Positions 21,454 to 32,559 of a stretch of DNA of 64,000 nucleotides are shown piece by piece. The position numbers and the translations under genes were made by a program. The DNA is from Schistocerca nitens (lineage: Eukaryota; Arthropoda; Insecta; Orthoptera; Acrididae). The notes below the pieces were generated by a model. It made no database searches. It was not told the DNA's origin and saw only the letters and a program-made list of their open reading frames with translations. The stretch lies in NCBI RefSeq assembly GCF_023898315.1, contig NC_064622.1, positions 77,820,387 to 77,884,386 of the forward strand, read 5' to 3'. Within the stretch, counting starts at the first letter, position 1. Every line of letters starts with the position of its first letter.

Positions 21454-22976
21454 CTCTACTGGCCATTAAAATTGCTACACCAAGAAGAAACGCAGATGAT
21501 AAACGGGTATTCATTGCACAAATATATTATACTAGAACAGACATTTGATTACATTTGCACACAATTTGGGTGCATAGATCCTGAGAAATCAGTACCCAGA
21601 ACAACCAACTCTCGTGATGACTGGGTGTTGTGTGATGTCCTTAGGTTAGTTAGGTTTAAGTATTTCTAAGTTCTAGGGGACTGATGACCATAGATGTTAA
21701 GTCCCATAGTGCTCAGAGCCATTTGAACCAACCAACTCCAGCCATAATAACGGCCTTGATACGCCTGGGCATTGAGTCAAACAGAGCTTGGATGGCGTGT
21801 ACAGGTACAGCTGCCCATGCAGCTTCAACACGATAAACACAGTTTATCAAGAGTAATGACTGGCGTATTGTGACGAGCCAGTTGCTCGGCCAACCTTCAC
21901 CAGACGTTTTCAATTGGTGAGAGATCTCGAGAATGTTCTGACCAGGGCAGCAGTCGAACATTTTCTGTATCCAGGCCCGTACAGGACCTGCAACATGCGG
22001 TCGTGCATTATCTTGCTGAAAAGTAAGGTTTCGCAGGGATCGAATGAAGCGTAGAGCCACGGATCGTAACACATCTGAAATGTAACGTCCACTGCTGAAA
22101 CTGCCGTCAATGCGAACAAGACGTGACCGAGACGTGTAACCAATGGCACCCCATTGGGGTGATACGCCAGTATGGCGATGACGAATACACGCTTCCAATG
22201 TGCGTTCACCGCGATGTCGCCAAACACGGATGCGACCATCATGATGCTGTAAACAGAACCTGGATTCATCCTAAAAAATGACGTTTTGCCATTCGTGCAC
22301 CCAGGTTCATTGTTGGGTACACCATCGCAGGCGCTCCTGTTTGTCATGCAGCGTCAAGGGTAACAGCAGCCATGGTTTTCGGAGCTGATAGTCCATGCTG
22401 CTGCAAACGTCTTCGAACTGTTCGTGCAAATGGTTGTTCTCTTGCAAACGTCCCCATCTGTTGACTCATGGATCGAGACGTGGCTGCACGATCCGTTACA
22501 GCCATACGGATAAGATGCCTGTCATCTCGACTGCTAGTGATACGAGGCCGTTGGGATCCAGCACGGCGTTGCGTATTACCCTCCTGAACTCACCGATTCC
22601 ATATTCTTCTAACAGTCATTGGACCTCGACCAACGCGAGCAGGAACGTCGCGATACGATAAACCGCAATCGCGATAGGCTACAACCCGACCTTTATCAAA
22701 GTCGGAAACGTGATGGTACGCATTTCTCCTCCTTACACGAGGCATCACAAGAACGTTTCACCAGGCAACGCCGGTCAACTGCTGTTTGTGTATGAGAAAT
22801 CGGTTGGAAACTTTCCTCATGTCAGCACGTTGTAGGTGTCGCCACCGGCACCGACCTTGTGTTAATGCTCCGAAAAGCTATTCATTTGCATACCACAGCA
22901 TCTTCCTCCTGTCGGTTAAATTTCTCGTCCGTAGCACGTCATCTTCGTGGTGTAGCAATTTTAATGGCCAGTAGTG
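21454..22976 (-). mobile_element. Second Tc1-like copy, carrying a SINE
   Basis: Ends match the 6634-8025 element (CTCTACTGGCCATTAAAATT on the left and its complement on the right), with TA at 21452-21453 and 22977-22978. It is 1,523 bp. Removing the nested SINE and one copy of its duplication (127 bp) gives about 1,396 bp, close to the 1,392 bp of the other copy. The minus-strand transposase keeps FFRMNPGSVYS-like and QQDNARPHVAGPV peptides, but in different frames (21713-22198, 21910-22347). Confidence 0.9.
21612..21728 (+). mobile_element. 5'-truncated tRNA-SINE inside the Tc1 element
   Basis: The body of the 15017-type SINE (TCCTTAGGTTAGTTAGGTTT through GCTCAGAGCCATTTGAAC) is present without the tRNA head. 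A perfect 10 bp duplication, CAACCAACTC, flanks it (21602-21611 and 21729-21738). The uninterrupted sequence can be seen in the other Tc1 copy near 6781-6793. 5' truncation with a target duplication is the signature of LINE-driven retroposition. Confidence 0.9.
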
Positions 22977-23199
22977 TAATTTCGGCAGACATGGGAAAAT
23001 TTAGATCATGCCGATCAGGCGGGGATTTCAAATCTCTTTCTCCAGAATACCTTATCGTGGCGCTTCTTTAGTTGCAAAGCCTAGATAGAAGAGCAATACT
23101 GCAGAAACAGCACCGAAATACTGACCAAAACGTGCCTACAGCTCGAGACAAAAGCGACATGTGACTGGAAGAGTCACCGGGAACGTTATCCGTGAAGAC

Positions 23200-24300
23200 A
23201 TTTCGGTGATTAATACTCTTAATCTGCGGCGGCGAAGCATTCGAGGCTCGTCCCATCCGGCGCCTGGTCATAATGGGCAGACGGCAGCGGCGGCGGCAGC
23301 GGCCGGACGCAGAAATACCAGCGTAATGGAGAACGCGGCGCCGGCCGCCGGTTTAGATGTTGTCGCAGAGGAGGCGGGGCGGGCAGCGGCCGCAGCAAGG
23401 ACAAAAGCCAAGAAGCGCCGCGCCGGCTGGACCGTGTAATTGGTGCATACCACTGGCCGTCGCGGGCCGCGCGATATTTACACCGTCCCAGAAAATGAAG
23501 AGTGGGATATGACGTGGAACATGACGTCATGCTACATTTGATAACGCGATTACAGCTGCTGCAGACGAACTCCGGATTACAAAAAAAAAGAGGGGGCGGG
23601 AGGGAGGGAATGGAAAGGGGAAGGGATTAAAAAAAGGGGGGCGGTGGAATGGGAAGGGGGACAGACGACGAACTCTGGCGCATTCTCCAGTGCCGCCAGC
23701 AACAACAACAACAGCGACGGCAGTAGTAGCCGTAGCAGCGAAACCGTGGCCGAGCACAGAGCGCAACTTAAAAAAGCAAGGCAAATACATACACGAATCA
23801 TTAGGTCTAATTGGAATGGTTATTGCTGTATGCAGTTAGCGGGCAATGGGGTTCAAACATTTAGATGAAACTATGCGCGCCGCGGGCGGAGGGTCGCGCC
23901 GGCGGGCGGCGGGCGGTGTTTGCGAGTGCGGCTTTTAATTAGGGGTGGACATCGGGAGCGCCGCTATGGCGCACTTGTGTTCGGCCAGCGTGATATTGCG
24001 ACTTGCCGGCGCGGAGCTGCGGGTCCGCGCGCCGCCAGCCGCCCGCCGCCCGCCGCGCCGTCAAAAACCTGGCTGTGGGACCCGCGGGGCTCGGCGCCTG
24101 TCTGCTCCCCACACCTGTCAGCGTCTTGCGTCATTCGGAAGTTGCGAGCGGAGTGTGAAGCGCCGATGTTCCTGCGCCTCTGTCTCTGTTCCGCTTTCAC
24201 ACTGTGTGTACGGATGTGTGAGTGTACGCGAGAGGGACAGTGCAGAGGCCAGGACAGAGAGAGAGAGAGAGAGAGTGAGAAGCAGTAGTGGCAGAGGATG
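23200..24300. promoter_or_regulatory. GC-rich, CpG-island-like region
   Basis: This stretch is clearly richer in GC and CpG than its neighbours. It has a consensus cAMP-response-element palindrome TGACGTCA at 23522-23529 and a homeodomain-type TTAATTAG core near 23936-23943. GCG/GCC runs cause long low-complexity frames on both strands that I do not accept as genes. It could be the promoter island of a gene whose exons lie outside the window. I see no confirmed start site. Confidence 0.42.
24256..24275. repeat. (GA)n microsatellite
   Basis: A GA dinucleotide run followed by purine-rich DNA to about 24410. Confidence 0.85.
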
Positions 24301-24410
24301 AGAGAAGAGACAGAAACCGCGAAAAGAGAGAGGGAGGGAGGAGGGGTGTCAGAATGAAAGCTGTGAGAGAAATGACAAAAGACAGGGAAAGTGAGAGTGA
24401 GGAATTATTG

Positions 24411-24523
24411 AAGGTTAGGATTTAACGTCCCGTTGACGGCGTTGTCATTACAGACCTAGCACGAGATAGGATTTTGGAAGGATGATGAAATAAATCGGCC
24501 GTCTCATTTTCTTGAATGGTAAT
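24411..24523 (-). mobile_element. SINE (34358 type), left part split by an LTR
   Basis: AAGGTTAGGATTTAACGTCC and the following bases match the tail end of the SINE at 34358-34598. The match breaks at the solo LTR and seems to resume for about 25 bases after it (25055-25080). The tRNA-like head is not recognisable, so it is truncated or diverged. Confidence 0.65.
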
Positions 24524-25054
24524 TGTTGTGTTCGCTGAAGAGCCAACACCGTGTTGCTAGTGGAGGCCGAATGCACGCGTTTTAGCTCACGCAGGCTGGC
24601 GTGAGGAGGGAAGAACTATACAGACTTGAGGTCTGGAACATGACAAGGAATTAGAATTCAGAAAGCGGACCTAATTAGTTTGATACTTAACTTTAATCCA
24701 TTAATGATGATCGTCGCTCTTGACGGTACATGATTCACAATATTATCTGTTCAGAATACATTCTTGAAGAATATGGCGCCTTACTAGGTCGTAGCAAATG
24801 ACGTAGCTGAAGGCTATGCTAAACTGTCGTCTCTGCAAATGAGAGCGTATGTAGACAGTGAACCATCGCTAGCAAAGTCGGCTGTACAACTGGGGCGAGT
24901 ACTAGGGAGTCTCTCTACACTAGACCTGCTGTGTGGCGGCGCTCGGTCTGCAATCACTGATAGTGGCGACACGCGGGTCCGACGTATACTAACGGATCGC
25001 GGCCGATTTAAAGGCTACTACCTAGCAAGTGTGGTGTCTGGCAGTGACACAACA
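24524..25054 (-). mobile_element. Solo LTR related to the 2752 Gypsy element
   Basis: The 531 bp segment starts TGTTGTGTTC and ends GTGACACAACA. Throughout it shares blocks with the 477 bp LTR: TCTGGAACATGA, ATGGCGCC-T-CTAG, GTACAACTGGG-CGAG, GGCGACACGCGGGTCCGAC and ATCGCGGCCGATTTAA. The near-duplication GTAAT / GTGAT (one mismatch) flanks it. No internal region is attached, so it is best explained by LTR-LTR recombination. It is more diverged than the intact pair and represents an older or separate subfamily. Confidence 0.87.
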
Positions 25055-25460
25055 GTGATATCCAGCCATTTTCCTTAGACAGAGAGAGATAGAATGAGGG
25101 GATGGGTCGCAACTCTAACAGGAAGAGACGTTACAGAATGGAGAAGAACTTTGGGAAAAGGCGAGAACGCAGAGGACAAAAGAGGAACCGAAGGGCAAGG
25201 AAAGAGTGTAGTGACAGAATGCGGGAATGAGGGACAGATAGATGAAACATATAAGCATAAGGAAACAGGTGTTCATCATATCAAGAATAGTCGGGGTGCA
25301 AATCAACACTTGGATGCGAATGTCAGACGCGGAGGCGGCCGGTCTGATTCCAGCGCCGGGAAGAAATGCTCGTCACCAGAGGATGGCAGCCAATGAAAGA
25401 TGTGCCATTAACAGACTGCGCCCAGTTGTTTTAGATTTCCCGCCAGCTCTATTTCGATCT

Positions 25461-25777
25461 TGGCAACGGCCTTGCCGCAGCGGATACACCGGTTCCCGTG
25501 ACGTCACCGAAGTTATGCGCTGTCGGGCGTGGTCGGCACTTGGATGGGTGACCGTCCAGGCCCCCATGCGCTGTTGCCATTTTTCGGGGTGCACTCAGCC
25601 TCGTGATGACAATTGAGGAACTACTCGACCGAATAGTAGCGGCTTCGGTCAAGAATACCATCATAACGACCGTGAGAGCGGTGTGCTGACCCCACGCCCC
25701 TCCTATCCGCATCCTCCACTGAGGATGGCACGGCGATCGGATGGTCGCGGTAGGCCACTCGTGGCCTGAAGACGGAG
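25461..25777 (+). mobile_element. 5S rRNA-derived SINE (SINE3 type)
   Basis: The head contains 5S rRNA-like sequence including TCACCGAAGTTA, GTCGGGCG-GGT and ACTTGGATGGGTGACCG, which in 5S genes covers the internal pol III control region. An unrelated tail with AGAGCGGTGTGCTGACC follows. The insertion is bounded by AGCTCTATTTCGATCT (25445-25460) and AGCTTCTATTTCGATCT (25778-25794), a 16-17 bp duplication with a one-base indel. It is not a functional 5S gene: the head is diverged and fused to a SINE tail. Confidence 0.87.
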
Positions 25778-26299
25778 AGCTTCTATTTCGATCTCATGGA
25801 ATCGGAGACGTGATATGCGGTACATGTCTCTGCAGCTGTAGTCGGTTTGTGAAGCGGGGTACAGTGGAGTACGTTCACTCCCTATTTCTCTTCCCATTCC
25901 ATTCGTGCATCTTCGCGCCGAGAAAGACTGTCGGTATACATCCTTATAAGCAGAAGTTTTCTAATTTTATCGTCATGATCATTGTGGGGGATGTGCGTGT
26001 GAGGAAATACTCTGTACATTGATTCATGTTGGAACGTCCGTTCTCGATATTCTATGACTAAAACTTTCCGTGATACACGAAGTATTTCTAGTACCCCCTA
26101 CCACTGCAGTTTGATGGGCATTTCTGTGATCCGCACACAGAATGTTCAATTATTCAAATTTGTAACGAATTGCGTAGCTTTCCCTCGAATCGTCCGTAGA
26201 TACGAGTTTTATGATTTAACCATAGCTAAAAATCTTAAGCTTCACCTAACCAAAAGAAAGAGCTGGCTTCAGAAGTGGGTATAGCGCAGTGGCCGGCGG

Positions 26300-28110
26300 C
26301 CAACGAAATCATAAAAGTTGGCAACGAATATCAGTTATTCCTTTCAATGGAGTTTGTAGACAATGAGAAAGCGTTTGACTTGGTCACAGTAAAGTCTGCG
26401 GTGGCAGCACTTGAGGATCAACGAACAAAATCTACGTACATTAGTTTACAACAAAGCTACAGTTTCCATTCGATTACATTAAGAGAATTAAGAAAGATGT
26501 TAGGTAAAGAAACCTTCAAATTATTAAGGGGAGGTTTACTATCTTTGGCCCGAAAAAGCATGTTTTTGAGAATTTTTATCTCGAGACGTGTTATAAATAT
26601 CAACATCAAATTTGGTCAAAATGTTTATTGATATTTCCTCTACAAATTGGATTTTTTTCGACCGGAAATGTCGAAGAGCAACGGCGGAAGTGCCGTGGGA
26701 ACGAAACAAAATTTCGATGTAGACCTCCACGCGCGGTATGTCACAGGTCAGCCGGCTCGTCTCAAATTAAAATTGAGTTGACGTTAGGGAAGTATATAAG
26801 ATTCTTTAGGAGTTGTACCTCGCTTAAGTTATTTAGACCATAGGAAACAAAATGACGGCCATTTGAAAAAATAGTGTGTTTTCATCTTTTTTCGACTTCT
26901 TCGGCCAAGTAAAAATATTTATAGTTGATGGATCGGAATAAAAGTGGTACAACTCCTAGACAATTTAGTTAGCTTCGTCGGAAACTAAGAATCATGCCAA
27001 TCGGTTCAGTAGATTTGAAGTTACCATACCGTCCGATAAAAAAAAAAAAAAAAAAACGTCATTTCGAGAAAAAGGCGTTTGAAGTTTTGACTACATATAA
27101 ATGCAATATTACGCAACGTACGTTCAATCTGCTATTCCTGGTCCATAAACTAGTCCTTCCTCTTCCTCATAGAGGGCGTTCCGCTCGATCTAGGCCATCC
27201 TGCGCTGGTCCAGAGCCGCTCGTACGGCCGGTGACAAGCGGTTTTCGGCCTCTTGAATCCGATGGTCGTCCGAATACTTGGCGAACTGCGTCCCAGGGTG
27301 ACGTCCATCGTTGTCATGGTCTTCAGAATTGCTGAATACCCTTCGTTGAAGCTGTTCACTGCCAGGAAAGTCGCAATCTCCACAGTCTTCGCACCAGAAT
27401 GCAAATGCTTGGGGGCTAAATTCCAAACATACGCCTTCAAACTTTCATTTGAATTTTGCGTGTTTCCTCTCAAGCACCGGTACAATAACTCGTCCTCCGA
27501 AAGAAAAAAAAAACTGGTGCGTGAAAAAGCCGATTTCAGGCAGGTGCATTTTTTTGTTCAACCGCGAATAACAAACATTTCTGTTCCGTCTTCGGAAAAA
27601 CCGTTTCAGGGGTGGATTCTAAACACTTTTATGGATCCAAAAATGCAATTAAAAAATCGATTTTTGAACCAAAAGATAGTAAACCTCCCCTTAAACGAGG
27701 ATGAGGAAAGAATACACGGAAATGCATCTTAATTCAACTCGTTTCAATATGCAGATGACGTTGTTTTGTCTGCATGAAACCCACGCCGCTCGATGAGGTA
27801 TACAAAACGGTCGGATTTTTGGACCACAACACCCGAAAAGCCGGTCAAGAACTCACTGGGAAAATTAAGCCTATTTTCGATGAACGCCACACATTATTTT
27901 GTGCCTTCTACGGACCTGGAAGACTTACATCCCGCAATATATCCTTGAACAAAGAACTTGACGAGCCGCGAGAATTTGAGATGGAAGACTTAGAGAAGCG
28001 TAAACCCATCAGAACGGGCGTAACACTAGCGAAATCAAAACTCATAAAGTGGGGAAAGATGTGATTGTGGCAAATATAGGGATACAGAACATGTCATGAT
28101 ATGTCCTGTC
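26300..28110 (+). pseudogene. LINE reverse transcriptase relic, interrupted
   Basis: From about 26320 the plus strand reads YQLFLSMEFVDNEKAFDLV, the RT motif that includes the first catalytic aspartate region (FVDYEKAFD in relatives), then AALEDQ. The reading breaks at a TTAA-flanked element (26528-27690). After it, near 27750, a frame gives FQYADDVVLSA, the RT active-site ADD motif, and at about 28061-28108 CDCGKYRDTEHVMICP, a zinc-knuckle-like C-terminal motif of several LINE clades. Stops and shifts occur throughout. Clade uncertain. Confidence 0.62.
26528..27690 (-). mobile_element. DNA transposon with TTAA duplication
   Basis: Inverted ends GGGGAGGTTTACTATCTTT and AAAGATAGTAAACCTCCCC are flanked by TTAA on both sides (26524-26527 and 27691-27694). 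Target and length (1,163 bp) suggest a deletion derivative. A minus-strand frame at 27150-27485 includes LRGNTQNSNESLKAYVWNLA and VEIATFLAVNSFNEGYSA. This resembles the C-terminal part of a Mutator-like transposase domain I recall from arthropod genomes, which I could not check. TTAA duplication is also the piggyBac signature, so the superfamily is open. A poly-A tract sits at 27040-27057. Confidence 0.72.
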
Positions 28111-28125
28111 TCCGTAAATGCACTT

Positions 28126-28888
28126 TGTAACCTCCCCACAAAAATTTCGAATGACAATATTTAAATGACAATGAAAATCGTGCTAAGTGTAACCTCCCAG
28201 CAATATAAATAATTTATCGACAATGACAATTAAATGAGAAATAGCAATCTGAGCCAGGTATAAGCTCCCCACAAAAATGTAAGTCAAATTCAATGATAAT
28301 GAAATCTCAGTGACAATGAAAACGCAAATAGACCGAAATGTCGATCTTAGGCCCTGTTCACTAATTAAACTCAAATTCTTACCTCAGTAAAACTGCATCT
28401 GCTCTTATTTTTCGCCATAGCTTGGAGGAAATACATCGCAAATATTCTTTGAATTTAAGTGAAACTTTTCTTTAAGGAAATGCATGGGAAACTTTCTTTC
28501 AATTCAAATGATTGTTTTCTTAAAAAATTGCTTTGAAAACAAAATTATTATTGGGGCGATTCTTGGACAAATTAATTACAGTTAAGATACATTACATTAT
28601 CAGATGTGCGCAATGCTGCTTCATTACCTTATTTAGAAAATATACCTCGTCCTGAATCTTGACCAGAGGGCCATGTCGACGCCCGCCGACTCCTCACACA
28701 CAACTGCGACTGTCTCTCGCGCGCTACTACATGCTCTCGCGACTCGCTACGTACAACTGAACTCTCTCGCAACTCGACCGCAACTGCACTGTCGCGCGGT
28801 CAAGCGCAGAGTAGCAACGATAAATAACTCTCTGGTCAGAGATTCTGTCATGCCTCGCCATCGCTGTACTGAATACATACGCGTTTCA
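28126..28888. mobile_element. Probable solo LTR (TGTAA...CGTTTCA)
   Basis: The segment starts TGTAACC and ends CGTTTCA, with the 4 bp duplication ACTT on both sides (28122-28125 and 28889-28892). The solo LTR at 58327-59016 has the same start TGTAA, the same end CGTTTCA and also a 4 bp duplication, so both may use the same integration machinery. Near its start are three degenerate units of about 62-69 bp beginning GTAACCTCCC (28127, 28189, 28258). The boundary evidence is short, hence moderate confidence. Confidence 0.58.
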
Positions 28889-28894
28889 ACTTTA

Positions 28895-29742
28895 GATTAA
28901 TTACGGCAGGAGGGCAAGTAAGCATTGGACGTAGCCCAACTTCGAGCTGAAATACGTTAATTTCCTATCACAAAAAAGTAAAGTAAAGTATGTTGTTTTC
29001 GAATCAAGATGTACTTCACCAAATGATGCAGCAACCAAACAGAGTAAATACCATAGCAGACGTAAAAATTAATTATACTGTGTGGAAAATAGCGTAATGT
29101 CATAATGGCCATAGGTGTGATAAATATTAATGATAGGGTTAGGAAACCGCTGAAATCTGAAAACTTAGGAAAATTGTAAGTAACAAGCAGATGGTTAAAC
29201 GAAGAAAAAGAGCAAGACAGTAAAAATGGATCGCAGTTAATTTGGGAAACTGAGTGCTGTATTCAGAAGTAAACAGATAGTCTACCGTCGGTGTATACAG
29301 TTAGCACTAACTTTCGAGAGCGAAATATAGACTTTAAATACGAAAAAGTTCAAAAATTGATGGTTCTGCAACGAGCAGTGGGAAGATGCGTGTTGGCCTA
29401 AGGAGGTTTTCTGTTGAATTGCTTGTGATAAGCAAAAGCGAAGACATTGACCTAATGGAATACTGATTGACGACATAGCAAGAAATGAAGATCGTAATAT
29501 ATGGAGAAGTGTGGAAGAGCTCTATGTCCGGCAGTGGATGGTACTTGGTCTCAAGTAATTTATTTGAAAACCCTAAATCGTCGAACCATGTTTGGACTCC
29601 TACCCAACACAATCCCCATAACTTAAATTGTTATTCCACGTCGCTTTGTATGGTTCCCTTGTGTGCATGATATAACCAAAGCAGTATGTACCAAATCAAT
29701 GTCAGCTACACTACCGGACATCGGGACCACTTTCATCCTATC
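28895..29742. other. No gene recognised
   Basis: AT-rich with short frames; I see no motif or repeat boundary. Confidence 0.35.
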
Positions 29743-29752
29743 TTAATTTATC

Positions 29753-29963
29753 AGCCGCGGGGGGTAGCTGTGCGGTCTGAGGCGCCTTGCCACAGTTCAC
29801 GGCCTCCCGTCGGAGCGAGACCTCCCTCGGGCATGTGTGTGTGTGTGTGTGTGTGTTGTCCTTAGCGTACGTTAGTCTAAGTTAGATTAAGTAATGTGGA
29901 AGCCTAGGGACCGATGACTTCAGTAGTTTGGTCCCATAGAAACTTGCCACAAATTTCCAAAAA
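29753..29963 (+). mobile_element. tRNA-derived SINE, second family
   Basis: The head reads GTAGCTGTGCGGTCTGAGGCG with tRNA-like organisation. A (GT)n run (29834-29857) and a TTAG-rich body ending GTCCCATAGAAACTTG follow. The flanking near-duplication is TTAATTTATC (29743-29752) versus TTAATGTATC (29964-29973). It is the same family as the minus-strand copy at 38225-38418. Box B is degraded here. Confidence 0.8.
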
Positions 29964-29973
29964 TTAATGTATC

Positions 29974-31040
29974 CTTATCCCAAATCATTTATTTGTAGAG
30001 TGAATTTTTTACTAAACAATTCTCTAATAATCATTCATACCAACGGTACACTTCATACAATTCTCCCACACGATAAATATTCACTTTTTATACACTATTC
30101 TGTGTGAAGTAGAGTCAGCCTATTCCTTGAATTCCACTAGCTCTCATTAAAATAAGTCAAACGTGATTGGGAAGGAGATACAAACATTACAGCAATGCCG
30201 TAAGATAACGCTTTTTCGAATGGTAGAGCATAGATTTTATGTTTCATTTTAGCACAGGCTTTTTTAAATGTGAAAACGTGTGATAATAGAACAATTCGCT
30301 ACAGAAATTGTGTTTCAAACTCCAATTCACTCCACGCTTCTTTATTTTAATTCAGTTCCTCGAAAACAGCTTCGTAAGTAGAGCTGAAAAAATATCCAGT
30401 GGGCAATTAGTTAACACGAACTACGTACACTTCTAATTAACTGTAGAATACTCAAGAATACCTCGTTTTTTAGGCTGTGTTAGAAAGAGCAGAGCCTATC
30501 TTAACATACGAATAACGAATATTTTGAAAATCCTAATAAAAAAGAGGAAAATATATTTATTTAAACAAGAAAATAAAAGTTAGCCTGATTCCTTTCTAAG
30601 AAACAATCTACATATCTTTCAAACTATGTAAGAGTAGACCAAATGCTTATCTTAATAGAAGTAGTACCGATAGTAATTGAGAGACGTATACTAAATAAAT
30701 TAATATGAGACACGACTGACCTCCTTGGTACACAAAACAGTTCAGAACACGGTTGCAGAAGCAACGATGAAAGCACGCCAAATTTGAAAGAACGAAACAT
30801 CACCAGAGTCGGTAATGTTTTGCAGAAGCTCGAAACTTAGCGCGGACTTCAGTACGAGACGTCACGTAACTCTGTCTTCAACTCCTACAGAAAATCGAAA
30901 GGGATCTGGTCGTATGTAAAGTAAGACACAATCAATACCTTCGCTGCGCGGTAGCGAATGTAATGCTACCTATGAGTTAGAAAACACGGTTTTCCTAAAT
31001 TCATCCATCAAAGAAGACGAAGTAAATATTCCAGAATTCT
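29974..31040. other. AT-rich DNA, no gene recognised
   Basis: Only short frames. I found no terminal repeats. Confidence 0.35.
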
Positions 31041-32490
31041 AATCAAGAACAGTTGCCAACATGAGTAACTTAGAAGAAGATATTGTCGGTGCAGCGAAGC
31101 AACTTAAATCAATAAAGGAAAGTTTTCCGTTCCAGATCAGCTTCCTTCCAGAATACGCTGATATAATAGCTCGACATTTGACAATTACATACAACGGTTG
31201 GTTCGACGAAAGATACGGAGCAAAACACGGTCAAGTTCCACAAGTCACACCAGTACACAAAAAAACGAAATAGGAGTAATCCGCTGAATTACAGACCCAT
31301 ATCACTAATGCCGATTTGCAGTAGAATTTTGGGACGTACAGTGTGTGCGAACATTATGAATTACTTCGAAGGAAATGATACAATGACACATAGTCAACAC
31401 GGATTCAGAAAGTATCATTCTTGTGAAACACAACAGCTCTTTATTCACCGACAGTGGATCTCAAGCATTTAATACAATTCCTAACAAGTGGCTTCTAATC
31501 GAATTACGAGCCTGTGGAGTATCGTATCAGTTGTACGACTGGACTCGTTATTTACTGTCAAGAGGGTCAGAGTTCGTAGTAAATGACGGAAAGTCATCGA
31601 AAAAAGCAGAAATGATATTGGCGGTCCCTAGGGAAGAATTATAGGCTCTCTACTGTTTCAAATCTACATAAAATCTGAGGAGCCCTCTTAGATTGTGAGG
31701 AGCCCTCTTAGATTGTTTTCAGGCGATGCTGTCGTTTATTGTCAAGCAAAGTCATCAGGAGACCAAACCCAATTGTAAAAAGATATCTGTATATAGCGAA
31801 AAGTGAGAATTGACTCTAAATAATGAAAAATGTGGGATCCTCCATATTGGCAATAGAATGAACCCGTTTAATTTCGACTACACGATAAACCACAGAAATC
31901 TAAAAACTGTCAATTCTACTTAATACCTAATGAACAATTTAGATTGAAAGAATCACACAGAAAATGTCATGGGGAAACCGATCTGAAGACTGCGTTATAC
32001 TGGCAGAACAGTTAGAAGACGCACCAGATCTACTAAAGAGGTCGCTACGCTACGCTTCTCCGTTCTCTTCTGGATTATTGCTTTGCGGCATGGGAACGTT
32101 ACAAGATGGGACTGTCGGAGGACATCGAAAAAGTTGAAAGAAAGGCAGCTCGTTTTGTATTATTGTGGAAGAGGGGAAACAGTGTCGTGTGATATGCAAG
32201 GTGCGGTGGCAATCATTAATTTTGCGGCGAGATCTTTCCACAAAATTTGTCACCAACATTGCTCTCCGAATGCGAAAATATTTTGTTGACGCCCAGCTGC
32301 ATAGGGAGAAATGATCATCGTAATAAAATAAGAGAAATTAGAGCTCGCTCGCAAAGATTTAAGTGATCATTTTTACCTCGTCCTGTTCACCAGTGAAACG
32401 ACAGAGAAATAGTCTGTAGGTGGTTCGGTGAACCCTCTGCCGAGCAATTGAGTGTGACCTGCAAAGCAGTCATGTAGATGTTGTTGTAAC
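31041..32490 (+). pseudogene. Jockey/CR1-type LINE fragment
   Basis: After a frame ending VPQVTPVHKK (31061-31273), shifted frames give NPLNYRPISLMPICSRILG and HSQHGFRKYHSCETQ, RT motifs of Jockey/CR1-type LINEs. Near 31630 a broken IGSLLFQIYI resembles the GPLLFLIYIND motif. Downstream, TLNNEKCGILHIGNRMNPFN and GNVTRWDCRR match the 3' fragment at 37380-38062. A short tandem duplication of GAGGAGCCCTCTTAGATTGT lies at 31677-31720. It is 5'-truncated and has several stops. Confidence 0.78.
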
Positions 32491-32559
32491 TGTAGACAAC
32501 GTAAACTCAACTGACAAAATTTTGTCTCTCCCCTTTAAAAGCGCATTGGTCGATTTGTA

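Noticed and set aside
23219..24301. Several overlapping 60-120 residue frames on both strands in the GC-rich block
   Set aside because: They are low-complexity Ala/Arg/Ser/Pro frames caused by high GC with few stops; none shows a domain.
25470..25580. A functional 5S rRNA gene
   Set aside because: Only parts match 5S rRNA, it is joined to a SINE tail and bounded by a target duplication.
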